NCBI GenBank assembly: GCA_022710935.1
Contig: JAKLFY010000022.1
Coordinates: 1 to 64,000 of the forward strand
Source: Verrucomicrobiota bacterium
GTDB lineage: Bacteria > Verrucomicrobiota > Verrucomicrobiia > Limisphaerales > J093
DNA: 64,000 nt
Direction: 5' to 3'
Shown here: positions 1 through 8,078 of the stretch, one piece after another
Layout of the letters: every line of letters starts with the position of its first letter
How positions within the stretch are numbered: the stretch's first letter is position 1
Position numbers and translations under genes: made by a program
Notes under the pieces: generated by a model
What the model saw: the letters and a program-made list of their open reading frames with translations, nothing else
What the model was told of the DNA's origin: nothing
Database searches by the model: none

Positions 1-305
1 GCTTGGAGGGGCAAGCGTGCAGCCATTCGGAATGACCTATAGAATATCTATAGCTCATTGTCAACAGAAAACCTGCGCCCACACACACTTTTTTCACCTT
101 TCCAGAAAATTAGGCGAGGATCAGGGGTTCTCCGAAATCGACGAGACCGCGAAGAGGGTGAATAGTGCCCGCGCTGGATGAAACACAGCAGAACGCAGAT
201 GAGAGATGCGAGTGCCGCGAGTGAAACAGCGGTTGTCGGGACCTTTGCTGGCGTGCATTGGCGTCCCTTCGCGGTTGAACTGAACGCTCACAGAGCAACA
301 TTGCC
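1..305. other. Intergenic region with palindrome CTATAGA-ATA-TCTATAG
   Basis: No gene is supported here; the reverse-strand reading frames are shadows. A 17-base inverted repeat, CTATAGA-ATA-TCTATAG, lies at about 36-52, followed by an A/T-rich stretch with a TTTTTTC run near 90-100. The palindrome looks operator-like, but no promoter can be assigned with confidence. Confidence 0.4.
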
Positions 306-788
306 ATGCTGACATCACTTTCGATTGGGAATTTCAAAGCGTTCGGCGAGATCCAGACCATTCCCATCCGCCCGATCACCCTCATCTTCGGCGCCAACAG
401 CTCCGGCAAATCCAGCATCATCCACAGCCTGCTGCTGGCACGTCATGCGTTGGAGACTGGAAATTGGAGTGTCCACCGCACGGCCCAAGGCGGCGACTCG
501 ATGGATCTGGGTGGCTTCGGCGCCTACGTTCATCGCCACGACTTGGCCACCCCGGTTACGTTGGGCTTCGGCCTCTCGACGGCAGAGGATCGTCTGGACA
601 CCCACCTGAGTCTTCGTGTCGGCACATCGGTCTCACTGAGACTCGATATTGGGAGTGAGGTGGCCAAGACCCTCGTGACACTTCTGTCCGAAGGTCTCTG
701 GCTGGAATTGAGGAGAGACTATTCTGACAAAGGCACCACCTTCTCGATCGATCCGGCAACCGACATTTTCGTGATCAGAGGTGCTTAG
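306..788 (+). pseudogene. Truncated AAA (AAA_15/OLD-like) ATPase, N-terminal part
   Basis: The first 160 residues look like the start of an SMC/OLD-type AAA ATPase: a short beta strand and 'IGNFKAFGE' element, then a Walker A motif GANSSGKSS at about residues 29-37, followed by a helix (IIHSLLLARHAL) and beta-rich sequence. Relatives usually run to 400-700 residues and carry a Walker B and a signature motif near the C-terminus. Both are missing, because the frame stops at TAG 786-788. Whatever the full protein did, this copy is probably inactive. Proteins of this class occur in overcoming-lysogeny nucleases and other defence modules, but nothing else here supports a defence role. The ATG at 306 directly precedes the conserved beta strand. 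Confidence 0.6.
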
Positions 789-900
789 CGCGTCGAGCGT
801 CAGTGCTGCGGCCGCCGGCAACGGGCATCGTTTGCGTTCGCATGGACCATCTCGAACCCAGCTTCGAGCACTCCGCCGGGTTGCTGACTGGCGCCCCCCG

Positions 901-1401
901 TCACGGCATTGCGCCCGCGACCACGCTGAAGGTGAAGAGCCCCACCATCGCGACGCAGCAGGCGATCTTGCCCATGCCGCCCACCAGCAGGCCCAGAAAG
1001 GCGCCCAAGCCGGCCCGGCTCGCCTGCTTGATATCGCGTCCGGACAGCATCTCGAGGCCTGTCGCCCCCAGGAACGGTCCGACCACGATGCCGAGGGGTC
1101 CGACCAGGAGCCCGCACGCCAAACCCACGATGGCTCCAACCATGCCGCGCCAGGTGGCCCCAAGCGTGCGCGCGCCGACCACGCTGGCCAGGTAATCGAG
1201 CAGCAGCGCAAGCAGGGCAAGACCCACCAGCAAGGCCAGCGCCGCGTTCCCCACACTCGACGCGCCAAAGTAGATGCGATGCAGAACCGCCGCCCCCAGG
1301 ACCAGCGGCGTGCCCGGCAGTCCGGGCACCACGCACCCGACCAGCCCGACTCCCATCATCAGTAGCGCCAAGACGAACCCAATCACTTGCTCGACCGTCA
1401 T
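901..1401 (-). CDS. DUF456 family membrane protein
   Basis: About 166 residues from the ATG at 1401 (MTVEQVIGFVLAL). An upstream frame extension is basic and unlikely to be translated. The protein is almost all hydrophobic and glycine-rich, with four or five predicted transmembrane segments, and includes 'VVPGLPGTPLVLGAA' and 'GPLGIVVGPFLGATG'. These are typical of the DUF456 family of small inner-membrane proteins of unknown function. It stands alone on its strand; the YchF-like gene diverges from it with a gap of about 120 bases. No function can be assigned from sequence. Confidence 0.75.
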   Translation of the reverse strand: MTVEQVIGFVLALLMMGVGLVGCVVPGLPGTPLVLGAAVLHRIYFGASSVGNAALALLVGLALLALLLDYLASVVGARTLGATWRGMVGAIVGLACGLLVGPLGIVVGPFLGATGLEMLSGRDIKQASRAGLGAFLGLLVGGMGKIACCVAMVGLFTFSVVAGAMP

Positions 1402-1519
1402 CGGGCGGGAATGTAGCGGATCCGGCCCGCGCCGCAATGGGGATGGCGCCTCCTTCCGGATTCAACACCGCCACGGATTCCAGTTGAAACCGGGAGGGTG
1501 CAGACGCTAATGATCGCCG

Positions 1520-2221
1520 ATGAAGATTTGCGCGTTCGGCCTGGCGGATCTGCCGCTGGGCAAACACAACCTCAAGGATTCGCGTCTGGACAAGGCCCAC
1601 GAGTTGGTCGAGGCCAAGAAGAAGGCGTACGCCCAGGTCGACCTGGTCGGAGAAGACGAATCGCTCGAGGCTGATGCCATCCTCGTCCACCGCGACCGGT
1701 TTCCCGATCTCATCCTCCACGACCTCGAATTCGTCGAAACGCGTCTCGGACGCAACCCGCCCGACGCCGAACGGGTTGTGTTGGAGAAGATCCGAACCGA
1801 ACTCGAGAGCGAGCGGACGATGTTCAAGGCGGGACTTGGCAAGGAGGAACTCGAAGCCGTCGCCGCCCACAGCTTCCACACGCACAAACCGGTGATTGTC
1901 GCCGACGCATCGGACCTCGAACGACCGGACGCGCTCATGCTCCGGGCGTTCGCCGAAGGCGGCTGGATCTCCTTCCTCACGGTCGGGGGCAAGGAGAACC
2001 GTGCCTGGCCGGTGCGGTTGGGGACCACCGCCTGGGAAGCCGCCGGCACGATTCACTCCGACATGCAGAAGGGGTTCATTCGGGCCGAGATCATCAGCTA
2101 TGCCGACTTCATCGAGGCGGGGGGCGAAACGGAGGCCAAGCGGGCCGGCAAGCTCCGTCTCGAAATGAAGTCCTATGTCATTCAGGACTTCGATCTGGCC
2201 AACTTCCGGTTCAGCAAGTAG
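1520..2221 (+). CDS. YchF-like DUF933 (TGS-type C-terminal domain) protein lacking a P-loop
   Basis: A 233-residue protein. The last ~85 residues, with 'GWISFLTVGGKENRAW', 'HSDMQKGFIRAEII' and 'SYADFIEAGG', are the C-terminal TGS-like/DUF933 domain of the YchF branch of Obg-family ATPases. In normal YchF (about 365 residues) this follows a full G domain. Here the N-terminus keeps the strand and the 'KDSRLDKA' segment, but the GxxGxGKS loop is replaced by 'FGLADLPLGKHN', and the NKxE/NMxE nucleotide motif is not seen. Nucleotide binding is therefore doubtful. The middle third contains a charged, probably coiled helical region. A ribosome-associated or regulatory role is inference only. The gene converges on ubiA with 11 bases between stops. 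Confidence 0.7.
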   Translation: MKICAFGLADLPLGKHNLKDSRLDKAHELVEAKKKAYAQVDLVGEDESLEADAILVHRDRFPDLILHDLEFVETRLGRNPPDAERVVLEKIRTELESERTMFKAGLGKEELEAVAAHSFHTHKPVIVADASDLERPDALMLRAFAEGGWISFLTVGGKENRAWPVRLGTTAWEAAGTIHSDMQKGFIRAEIISYADFIEAGGETEAKRAGKLRLEMKSYVIQDFDLANFRFSK

Positions 2222-2232
2222 AGTCGGCCGGA

Positions 2233-3162
2233 TCAGCGGGCCAGATACCGGAAGCGTGGAAAGGCGACCTCGGCCACGGTGACGACGAGGAACACGGCGC
2301 TGATCAGTGCGTTCAGGCGGAAGAAGGCGACGTTGATCCACTTGAGGCTGCGCTTGCGTGCCAGCCAGTGTTCCAGCACCAAACAGAAGGCGATGATGCC
2401 CAGGCCGATCATGTAGGCGGCCCAGAAGCGCGCCAGAAAACCAAACACGGCCAGCACCATCCACATGATGAAGTGCGAGAGGAAGGAGGCGCCGAGGGCG
2501 TTCTTCACCCCCCATCGCACCACCAGCGAGTGCAGGCCGTGAGATCGGTCAAACTCATAGTCTTGCAGCGCGTAGATGATGTCGAACCCGATCAGCCAAA
2601 ACACCACCGCAATGGCAAGCAACACCGCCAGCAGCGCGCTGTGGCGTATCGACACCGCGCCATCGCGCACAGGCAGGAACTCGAACGTGCCGGTCACCGC
2701 AAGCCAGGCCCCGAGCGGCGCGAGGGCCAACGCGATGCCGAGAAAAACGTGGGTGAAGTCCGTGAACCGCTTCGTCAACGAATAGAAGCAAATCACCACC
2801 AGAGCCACCGGGGAGAGATAGAAGCACGGGCGATTGATCAGGTAGGCGGCGCCGATGAAACCAACCGCGCTCACCGCCCAAAGGGCGAGGGCCCCGGCCA
2901 GACTCACCGTGCCGGCAGGCAAATGCCGCCCCGCTGTGCGCGGATTGGCCGCGTCGAAACGCCGGTCCGCGACGCGATTGAAAGCCATGGCGCAGGTGCG
3001 GGCGAAGACCATGGCCGCGAGGATGAGGGCGAACGTGCGCCAGCCGGGCCAGCCGCGGTGGTCCCGCGCCGCGACCGCCATCGCCGCCAGCGCAAAAGGC
3101 AGCGCAAACACCGTGTGCGAGAACTTCACGAACCCGCCCCAACGCCAGAGATGGGCCAGCAT
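2233..3162 (-). CDS. UbiA-type prenyltransferase (MqnP/4-hydroxybenzoate polyprenyltransferase-like)
   Basis: This 309-residue integral membrane protein has the two aspartate-rich motifs of the UbiA superfamily: N62-RVA-D66-RRF-D70 and D201-YEF-D205, each bordering a cytoplasmic loop that binds Mg-prenyl-diphosphate. About eight or nine transmembrane helices are visible. Such enzymes attach a polyprenyl tail to an aromatic acid in ubiquinone or menaquinone biosynthesis. The overall type ('putative 4-hydroxybenzoate polyprenyltransferase', related to MqnP of the futalosine pathway) fits an organism that makes menaquinone, but the substrate cannot be fixed from sequence. The start ATG lies 3 bases after the stop of the upstream radical SAM gene, so the two are almost certainly co-transcribed and translationally coupled. 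Confidence 0.85.
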   Translation of the reverse strand: MLAHLWRWGGFVKFSHTVFALPFALAAMAVAARDHRGWPGWRTFALILAAMVFARTCAMAFNRVADRRFDAANPRTAGRHLPAGTVSLAGALALWAVSAVGFIGAAYLINRPCFYLSPVALVVICFYSLTKRFTDFTHVFLGIALALAPLGAWLAVTGTFEFLPVRDGAVSIRHSALLAVLLAIAVVFWLIGFDIIYALQDYEFDRSHGLHSLVVRWGVKNALGASFLSHFIMWMVLAVFGFLARFWAAYMIGLGIIAFCLVLEHWLARKRSLKWINVAFFRLNALISAVFLVVTVAEVAFPRFRYLAR

Positions 3163-3165
3163 GCG

Positions 3166-4071
3166 TCAGTACACCTCGACCTGCAGGCCGGTGCCGGTGT
3201 GGACGATGTGGGCGATGCGCGACAGTGTCTTGAGCGGCAGATGCCCGCATTCCGGATGCATCGTGGGGCGCATCGCCGAGTAGATCTGCACCAGCGAGAT
3301 CCGGGCTCCGGCTTCCTTGAGTTCCCGCAACCGCTCGACGAACTGATCGATCTCCGCGGACGGCGGTTCCTCGCCGTTGAACCGGGCGAAGAGACTCTGA
3401 ATCACGATCGGGCGCTGCCGGCCGAGCTTGAGAATGTTCTCGAGCACCTTCTCGAACGGGACCGTCGAGCGATCGATCCGGTCGAAATATGCTCGCGTGC
3501 CCGCATCCAGCTTCAGCCACATTTCGTCCTGGGGCGTCAAGGTGTGAAGTCCGGCCTGCACGCCGGGGTGGTCCAGACTGGTCGCGTTCGATGTCAGAAC
3601 GATTTTGAAAAACGGATACTTCGAAAGGGCCCGCAGATGCACGATGGCCTCGACGGCCTCGCAGAAGTTCGGACAGAGCGTCGGCTCGCCGTCTCCGCTC
3701 AGAGCCACGTGCCGCAACTGCAGGAGCTCCGGAGGCAGCGACTGAAATCCCGGGAGCGTGTGCAGATGACCATCGAGCGCAAGCCCAAGGGTCCGGTCCA
3801 GTTCCTGGACCATGATGCCCACGTCCAGTTGACTGTCGCGCGGCGGGCTGCTCCGGTTCACCTCGCAATAGACGCAGTCGAAATTGCAGCGCCGGTCCGG
3901 GTTCATGTTGACCCCGACCGAGAGGCCGTGGGCGCGCGGCGAGACCACCACGTAAACAAACCGGTTGTTCAGGAAATTTCGCACGTAGCCGCAGGCGGTC
4001 TCCCAAGCACCATGACCCGTCCCGGCTTCGCGAGATCGCGCCGCCAGACGGTGCTCGACTGCTGTTGTCAT
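3166..4071 (-). CDS. Radical SAM protein (COG0731-like Fe-S oxidoreductase)
   Basis: About 301 residues from the ATG at 4071; a GC-rich upstream extension is unlikely to be coding. The radical SAM cluster motif is C62-NFD-C66-VY-C69, followed by 'HVALSGDGEPTLCPNF', the GGE-like SAM-binding element (here GDGEP). The remainder fits a partial TIM barrel ending 'QIYSAMRPTMHPECGHLPLKTL'. Members of this COG0731-type group are poorly characterised; some relatives act in tRNA wybutosine formation. Direct coupling to ubiA suggests a part in the same quinone-related process or a shared operon of convenience. The substrate is unknown. Confidence 0.8.
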   Translation of the reverse strand: MTTAVEHRLAARSREAGTGHGAWETACGYVRNFLNNRFVYVVVSPRAHGLSVGVNMNPDRRCNFDCVYCEVNRSSPPRDSQLDVGIMVQELDRTLGLALDGHLHTLPGFQSLPPELLQLRHVALSGDGEPTLCPNFCEAVEAIVHLRALSKYPFFKIVLTSNATSLDHPGVQAGLHTLTPQDEMWLKLDAGTRAYFDRIDRSTVPFEKVLENILKLGRQRPIVIQSLFARFNGEEPPSAEIDQFVERLRELKEAGARISLVQIYSAMRPTMHPECGHLPLKTLSRIAHIVHTGTGLQVEVY

Positions 4072-4496
4072 ATCAGGTTCACCTGGAGCCCTCTGTCGTT
4101 CTCGACCGGCTCTTGCCGTCGTGGCAGGGGCGGCGCCGGAGCGCGGGCGCCGCAACTGTCAACCCCGCGCCCCTCACTCGAAGCGGCATCACCGGTTGAA
4201 CACCCCCAATCATCGGGCGACACCAGGCGCATCCGCTTGCCGCCAATTGTGAAAGACTTAGCATTATTTGCCCGCACGCCTCCGGACGCGCGCGGGGGCC
4301 GTGAACCGGCTTGTAGCCGCCGACGTGAGTCGGCGCTGATTCCCGTCTTTGACGGAGCGAGGTGGCGCGGACTCATCCCGCGATGCGGGACGGCTCCGAG
4401 GTTCATGGGCAGAATTGCTGCCGAGTGTCGCCCCCGAGTTGCATGGCGTCCGGGCAGCAAGTATGCTGCTGTGCGTTCGCAGGCTGAACAGAACTC
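4072..4496. other. Intergenic region between radical SAM/ubiA operon and hflX, containing a palindromic repeat
   Basis: Divergent gap. It holds repeat copy 1 of the loop-inverted family at about 4313-4400 (listed separately). No open frame with protein-like composition was seen. A promoter for the two divergent units must lie here, but none stands out. Confidence 0.5.
4313..4400 (+). repeat. Palindromic intergenic repeat, loop-inverted family, copy 1
   Basis: About 88 bases beginning GTAGCCGCCGACG and ending CGATGCGGGACGGCTCCGAG, with imperfect inverted arms GAGTCGGCGCTGA and GGCGCGGACTCAT around a central loop. The second copy, at 60659-60744 on the opposite strand, has the same outer sequence but the central loop (CTCGCTCCG...) in the reverse orientation. 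The ends also contain a perfect CCCGC-AT-GCGGG hairpin. Confidence 0.7.
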
Positions 4497-5786
4497 TTGA
4501 AAGCACTTTATTCGACGGCACGGGAGAAACGGACCGAGAGGGTCTTCCTCATCGGCGCGGAACTGAAGTCACGGCGGACTTGGGACGTGCGCGACTCGCT
4601 CGAAGAACTCGCCCAACTCGCCGACACCGCGGGCGGCGTCGTGGTCGGCGACTGCGTCCAGAAGCTCGAACGCCCGACCCCGGGCACGTTTATCGGTTCG
4701 GGCAAGGCAGAGGAACTGGCCGAACGCTGCCGTGCAGAACGCATCGACACGGTGGTCTTTGACGACGAGTTGTCACCCGCCCAGACGCGCAATCTCGAGC
4801 GGATCTTCGACTGCAAGGTGCTCGATCGCACGGATGTGATTCTCGACATCTTCGCCCGGCGCGCCCGGACCCGCGAAGGCAAGCTGCAGGTCGAGTTGGC
4901 TCAACTCGAACATCTCCTTCCCCGCCTGACCCGGTTCTGGACCCACCTCTCCCGGCAGAAAGGCGGCATCGGCATGCGCGGGGGTGAAGGCGAGAGCCAA
5001 CTCGAGACGGATCGACGCAAGGTCCAGGAGCGAATTGACCGGCTCAAGGCCGACCTCGAATCCGTGCGGCGTCAGCGCACGACACAACGGCAAGGCCGAC
5101 AACGCAGCCAATGGCCCCTGGCCTCGATCGTCGGATACACCAATGCCGGCAAATCCACCCTTTTCAATGCCCTCACCGGCGCCGAAGTTCTCGAGGAAGA
5201 CAAGCTCTTCGCCACGCTCGACCCCACCACGCGCCGTCTCCGCCTGCCGACCAATCAAAGCGTGCTCGTGTCCGACACCGTCGGCTTCATCCGCAAACTC
5301 CCTCATCGCCTGGTCGAGGCTTTCAAGGCGACACTTGAAGAAGTCGTCAACGCCGACCTTCTGCTCCACGTCATCGACATCAGTCATCCCCAGGTCGAGG
5401 CCCAAATCCGGGCCGTCACCGACGTCCTCGCCGAGATCGGGGCGGGTGCCAAACCGGTCCTGCTCGTGTTCAATAAGATCGATTGTGTCGACGACGGCGC
5501 CGCGGTCTCGGGTTGGATCGATCGATTCCCCCAGGCGGTTGCCATCTCCGCAAGGACCGGCGCCGGATTTGATGCCCTCTGGGCCGAACTCAGCACCCGG
5601 CTGCGCCCGGTCCGCGATTACCTCGAACTCGAGATCCCGCACGCCGAGGCCGGCGTCCTGTCCCGTCTGCACGCCGTGGGACAGGTCATCGAGCGCAATT
5701 ACGAAGACCATGTGGCGCGGATCAAAGCGCGCATCCCACCCCACTTGCGGGCCGAATTCGCCCCGTTCATCGTCGCCGACCTTTAG
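4497..5786 (+). CDS. hflX: GTPase HflX
   Basis: A 429-residue HflX-family ribosome-splitting GTPase. The N-terminal HflX domain (1-190) includes 'GTFIGSGKAEEL' and the diagnostic glycine-rich 'GGIGMRGGEGESQLE' segment followed by a coiled linker. The G domain has P-loop GYTNAGKST (213-221), G3 DTVGF (260-264) and G4 NKID (326-329). The C-terminal ~60 residues complete the fold. HflX rescues stalled or dormant ribosomes, especially after heat stress. The best start is a TTG at 4497; no ATG or GTG lies close upstream in frame. The gene converges on the ACT-domain gene with a 74-bp repeat in between. No hfq neighbour is present, unlike in Proteobacteria. Confidence 0.93.
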   Translation: MKALYSTAREKRTERVFLIGAELKSRRTWDVRDSLEELAQLADTAGGVVVGDCVQKLERPTPGTFIGSGKAEELAERCRAERIDTVVFDDELSPAQTRNLERIFDCKVLDRTDVILDIFARRARTREGKLQVELAQLEHLLPRLTRFWTHLSRQKGGIGMRGGEGESQLETDRRKVQERIDRLKADLESVRRQRTTQRQGRQRSQWPLASIVGYTNAGKSTLFNALTGAEVLEEDKLFATLDPTTRRLRLPTNQSVLVSDTVGFIRKLPHRLVEAFKATLEEVVNADLLLHVIDISHPQVEAQIRAVTDVLAEIGAGAKPVLLVFNKIDCVDDGAAVSGWIDRFPQAVAISARTGAGFDALWAELSTRLRPVRDYLELEIPHAEAGVLSRLHAVGQVIERNYEDHVARIKARIPPHLRAEFAPFIVADL

Positions 5787-5963
5787 CGAGGCTTCGTCTC
5801 TGACCAAGGAGGCGTGTGAACGAATCGTGGCCGCTGGGTGGCACCCGCGATCACCGGCACCCGACGCCTCGCCAAGTGGCGCCGCTGCGCGGCGCAAGAA
5901 CTTGACCCATTTGGTACAGATTCCACAAAGGGAGTCGCTCTAGCCTGGCGCGGTTTTGCTTTT

Positions 5964-6037
5964 CTAGCCTGCATAGCAGTCCTCGTGCGAGGTCTGACCG
6001 CCCTGTGCACCGTCGGGGTTTGAACCATGCGGGCTAG
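5964..6037 (+). repeat. 74-bp palindrome-ended repeat, copy 1 (between convergent hflX and ACT gene)
   Basis: The repeat starts CTAGCCTGCAT and ends ATGCGGGCTAG; the ends can pair over 11 bases with one G-T wobble. The interior shares 'AGCAGTCCT' and 'TGCGA-GTCT' with copies at 8244-8317 and 46129-46202. The reverse-strand ACT gene stops with the TAG inside the right end (6036-6034). A 15-base 'GGCGCGGTTTTGCTT'-type sequence precedes it, as in copy 2. Position and structure suggest a bidirectional terminator. Confidence 0.8.
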
Positions 6038-6465
6038 AGCCGCAGCGTCTCCGCCTGGCTCAGGAGGCGCAACGGAACAGACTCGAGCGCCTGACGCGCC
6101 CGCTCCAGTTCCTTGACTTCAATCAGGAGCACGGCCCGGCCGTTCGCGACGAAGCCGGACGCATTCTCAATGTTGATCCGTCTTCGCGAGAGGGCGTCGG
6201 CCACATCGAGCAGCCCGCCTGGCTTGTCGTCGACTTCGATCGCAAGCACCTCGACGCGCGAGACGGGGAGGCCGTCCTCCTTGAGCTTGCGATAGGCAAG
6301 GTCGGTGTTGTCCACCAGCAGCTTCACGACCCCGAAGGCGTCGCTGCTCGCAATGATGACCCACCGTATGTTGATCCCGGCATCGGCGAGTATGCGGGTT
6401 ACGTGCGCCAGTTGGCCCGTGCGATTCTCGGCAAAGATCGCCAGCAGAGTGACATTGCTGCTCAT
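6034..6465 (-). CDS. Tandem ACT-domain regulatory protein
   Basis: About 143 residues from the ATG at 6465, made of two ACT domains: one at 4-68 (LLAIFAENRTGQLAHVTRIL) and one at 72-137 (VLAIEVDDKPGGLLDVADAL). No catalytic domain is attached. The pattern matches stand-alone double-ACT proteins that bind small ligands, often amino acids, and are frequently found near acetolactate synthase or aminotransferase genes; no such neighbour is present here. An alternative TTG start lies two codons upstream. The stop codon is supplied by the terminal TAG of a 74-bp palindromic repeat. Confidence 0.85.
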   Translation of the reverse strand: MSSNVTLLAIFAENRTGQLAHVTRILADAGINIRWVIIASSDAFGVVKLLVDNTDLAYRKLKEDGLPVSRVEVLAIEVDDKPGGLLDVADALSRRRINIENASGFVANGRAVLLIEVKELERARQALESVPLRLLSQAETLRL

Positions 6466-7570
6466 AAACAATGCGCGGTTGGGGTGTGTGATCGTGTTGA
6501 TCGCAGTTTAGCCCGTCGCCCCAGCCTGCGTCCACCCGATTCCTTCCTCGCGCCCGCACCTCAAGGCCTGCCAGCCTCCCCCCGATCATCGGCTTAGCTG
6601 TTTGGGAACGACTGGGATTCACCACGAAGAACACGAAGAAATGGTGCCGAGCGAGCCCAATTGCTGTTCTATAGACAATAGCCGAAGCGCCCATTCTGCC
6701 GCGTCGCTCGCCTTCGTGCTATTATGCCCCGGAATCTGCCGGAGCCGGCGACGAATCTCGGAGGGCCGAGTTCCACGAGGCCCTGTCTGGGAATGGCGCA
6801 GTCACCAATCCAGGGACTCTCCCGCCGCCGCGCATACGCGTCAACCTAAGCAAAGCCGCCGAGTGGCTTCTCGGAGCAACGCTGTCGAGGGTGTCTAACT
6901 CCTTGGGCCGGTGTTCGTTGTGGCGTTCGCCTCTGATCAGTTCGGCTCCGAGGTCGCGAAGCGTCTGGAGTGCGGCGGTTGACCGCCGCTTTCCGAGGAC
7001 CGTCCTCCGTACGTTCCCATTCCAAAGCGGTGCTGAGGCACACGCACTCTCCCGCAGCCGCGGGACTCCGCGCTATCGAACACGCTCGTGCCCGGGCAGC
7101 TTCCGTGCAAGGTCCGCATTTTAGCCGACCTAAGGGTCTGTGCAAAAATTAATTCCGATTTTGCTGGAGGGGATTTGGCTCGCTGGCGAGGCGCGACGAA
7201 GGAGCATAGCCTTGACCTCTGTGACTGAGGAGCAACAAAGCCAGCGAGCCAAAGCCCCCCAGCCCTGCGGGGCGGGGCGGCACCGGGCCATCTGCGTCGT
7301 TCCTCGGTCGGTCGAGTATCTCAGCGGATACACTCCTTCCCTCGGGCCTCGCATCTGGCCCGGTGGCGCTCCCGCCAAAACCGGAAGTAATTTTTGCGCA
7401 GACCCTAAGGTTGACGCGCATGCGCCGCCGCGGGATCGTGCCTCGGAGTTTTGGTAGCGGCTCAGCCGCTCTGTGGCCTTCGTGACTTCGTGGTGAGTTT
7501 AGGCGAGGATTTGGGCCTCCCCGGCGCTTGACTTCTCCGGCCGGCGGATCAATCCTCGCGCCCAAGCACC
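6466..7570. other. 1.1-kb non-coding region with nested inverted repeats
   Basis: No convincing gene. The region is bracketed by inverted copies of a CACCACGAAG-type sequence (about 6616-6638 and 7469-7496), then by inverted copies of CGCATACGCGTCAACCTAAG (about 6833-6853, with its counterpart at 7405-7430), and contains the inverted-repeat element at 7129-7410. A perfect hairpin GCGGCGGT-TG-ACCGCCGC lies near 6973-6990. The gap separates two divergent genes, so their promoters must be here too. Confidence 0.5.
7129..7410. mobile_element. MITE/REP-like element with ~40-bp terminal inverted repeats
   Basis: The left end reads TAAGGGTCTGTGCAAAAATT and continues about 25 bases. The right end, read in reverse complement, gives TTAGGGTCTGCGCAAAAATT with only a few mismatches over about 40 bases. 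Inside are two further hairpins: TTTGGCTCGCTGG (7174-7186) with its perfect complement at 7241-7253, and CACCGGGCCATCTGCG (7281-7296) with a near-perfect complement at 7350-7365. About 280 bases and no transposase, so a non-autonomous element is the likely reading. Only one copy is in the window. Confidence 0.6.
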
Positions 7571-8029
7571 ATGGGAATGACAGGCACAGTCGACGCGCTT
7601 CTCAAGGCAAAGGGCCACGGCGTGTGGTCGATCTCGCCCGATGCGATGGTCTACGATGCCATCAGCATGCTGGCTGAGAAAAACGTCGGCGCCCTGATGG
7701 TCATGGAGGATGAGACGTTGGTCGGGATCCTTTCCGAGCGCGACTACACGCGCAAGGTGGCGCTGCTGGGCAAGAACTCGAGGACGACCCGGGTGCGCGA
7801 GGTGCTTTCGAGTGAAATCGTGCCTGTCTCGCTCCAGGCCACAGTCGAGGACTGCATGCGCCTGATGACCGAGCACCGCATCCGACATCTGCCGGTCGTC
7901 GAGCAGAACCAGGTGCTGGGTGTTCTTTCGATCGGCGACCTGGTCAACTGGATCATCACCGCCCAGCAGGCCAAGATCGATCAACTCGAGAATTATATCG
8001 CCGGATCCTATCCCAGCACGACGGAGTGA
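7571..8029 (+). CDS. CBS-domain pair protein
   Basis: A 152-residue protein that is essentially one Bateman module: CBS1 at about 12-68 (SISPDAMVYDAISMLAEKNV ... GILSERDYTRKV) and CBS2 at about 76-135 (VSLQATVEDCMRLMTEHRIR ... VLGVLSIGDLVNW). Such modules bind adenosine nucleotides and act as energy sensors, or oligomerise with partner enzymes and transporters. It converges on an APC permease with a UspA-type tail, another adenosine-nucleotide-binding fold, but the two are on opposite strands and need not be related. Confidence 0.88.
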   Translation: MGMTGTVDALLKAKGHGVWSISPDAMVYDAISMLAEKNVGALMVMEDETLVGILSERDYTRKVALLGKNSRTTRVREVLSSEIVPVSLQATVEDCMRLMTEHRIRHLPVVEQNQVLGVLSIGDLVNWIITAQQAKIDQLENYIAGSYPSTTE

Positions 8030-8050
8030 ATTGCCCCATCTAATCCCCCC

Positions 8051-8066
8051 GCGTGAGGCGTCACGC
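8051..8066. terminator. Hairpin downstream of CBS gene
   Basis: GCGTGA-GGCG-TCACGC, a six-base perfect stem 22 bases after the CBS stop, without a following T run. Possible terminator; weak evidence. Confidence 0.3.
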
Positions 8067-8078
8067 GCCCCCCCTCCT

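Noticed and set aside
800-2515. 571-codon reverse-strand frame over the DUF456 and YchF-like genes
   Set aside because: Covers two well-supported families in other frames; its protein is low-complexity, Arg/Gly-rich and lacks any motif.
2368-4500. 710-codon plus-strand frame
   Set aside because: Antisense to the UbiA and radical SAM genes, which have clear catalytic motifs; His/Arg/Gln-rich composition is typical of a GC-rich shadow frame.
4773-5897. 374-codon reverse-strand frame opposite hflX
   Set aside because: Shadow of a strongly conserved gene; no motif of its own.
7500-7570. Promoter candidate TTGACT near 7528 before the CBS gene
   Set aside because: No acceptable -10 hexamer at 16-18 bases; chance match in a GC-rich region.
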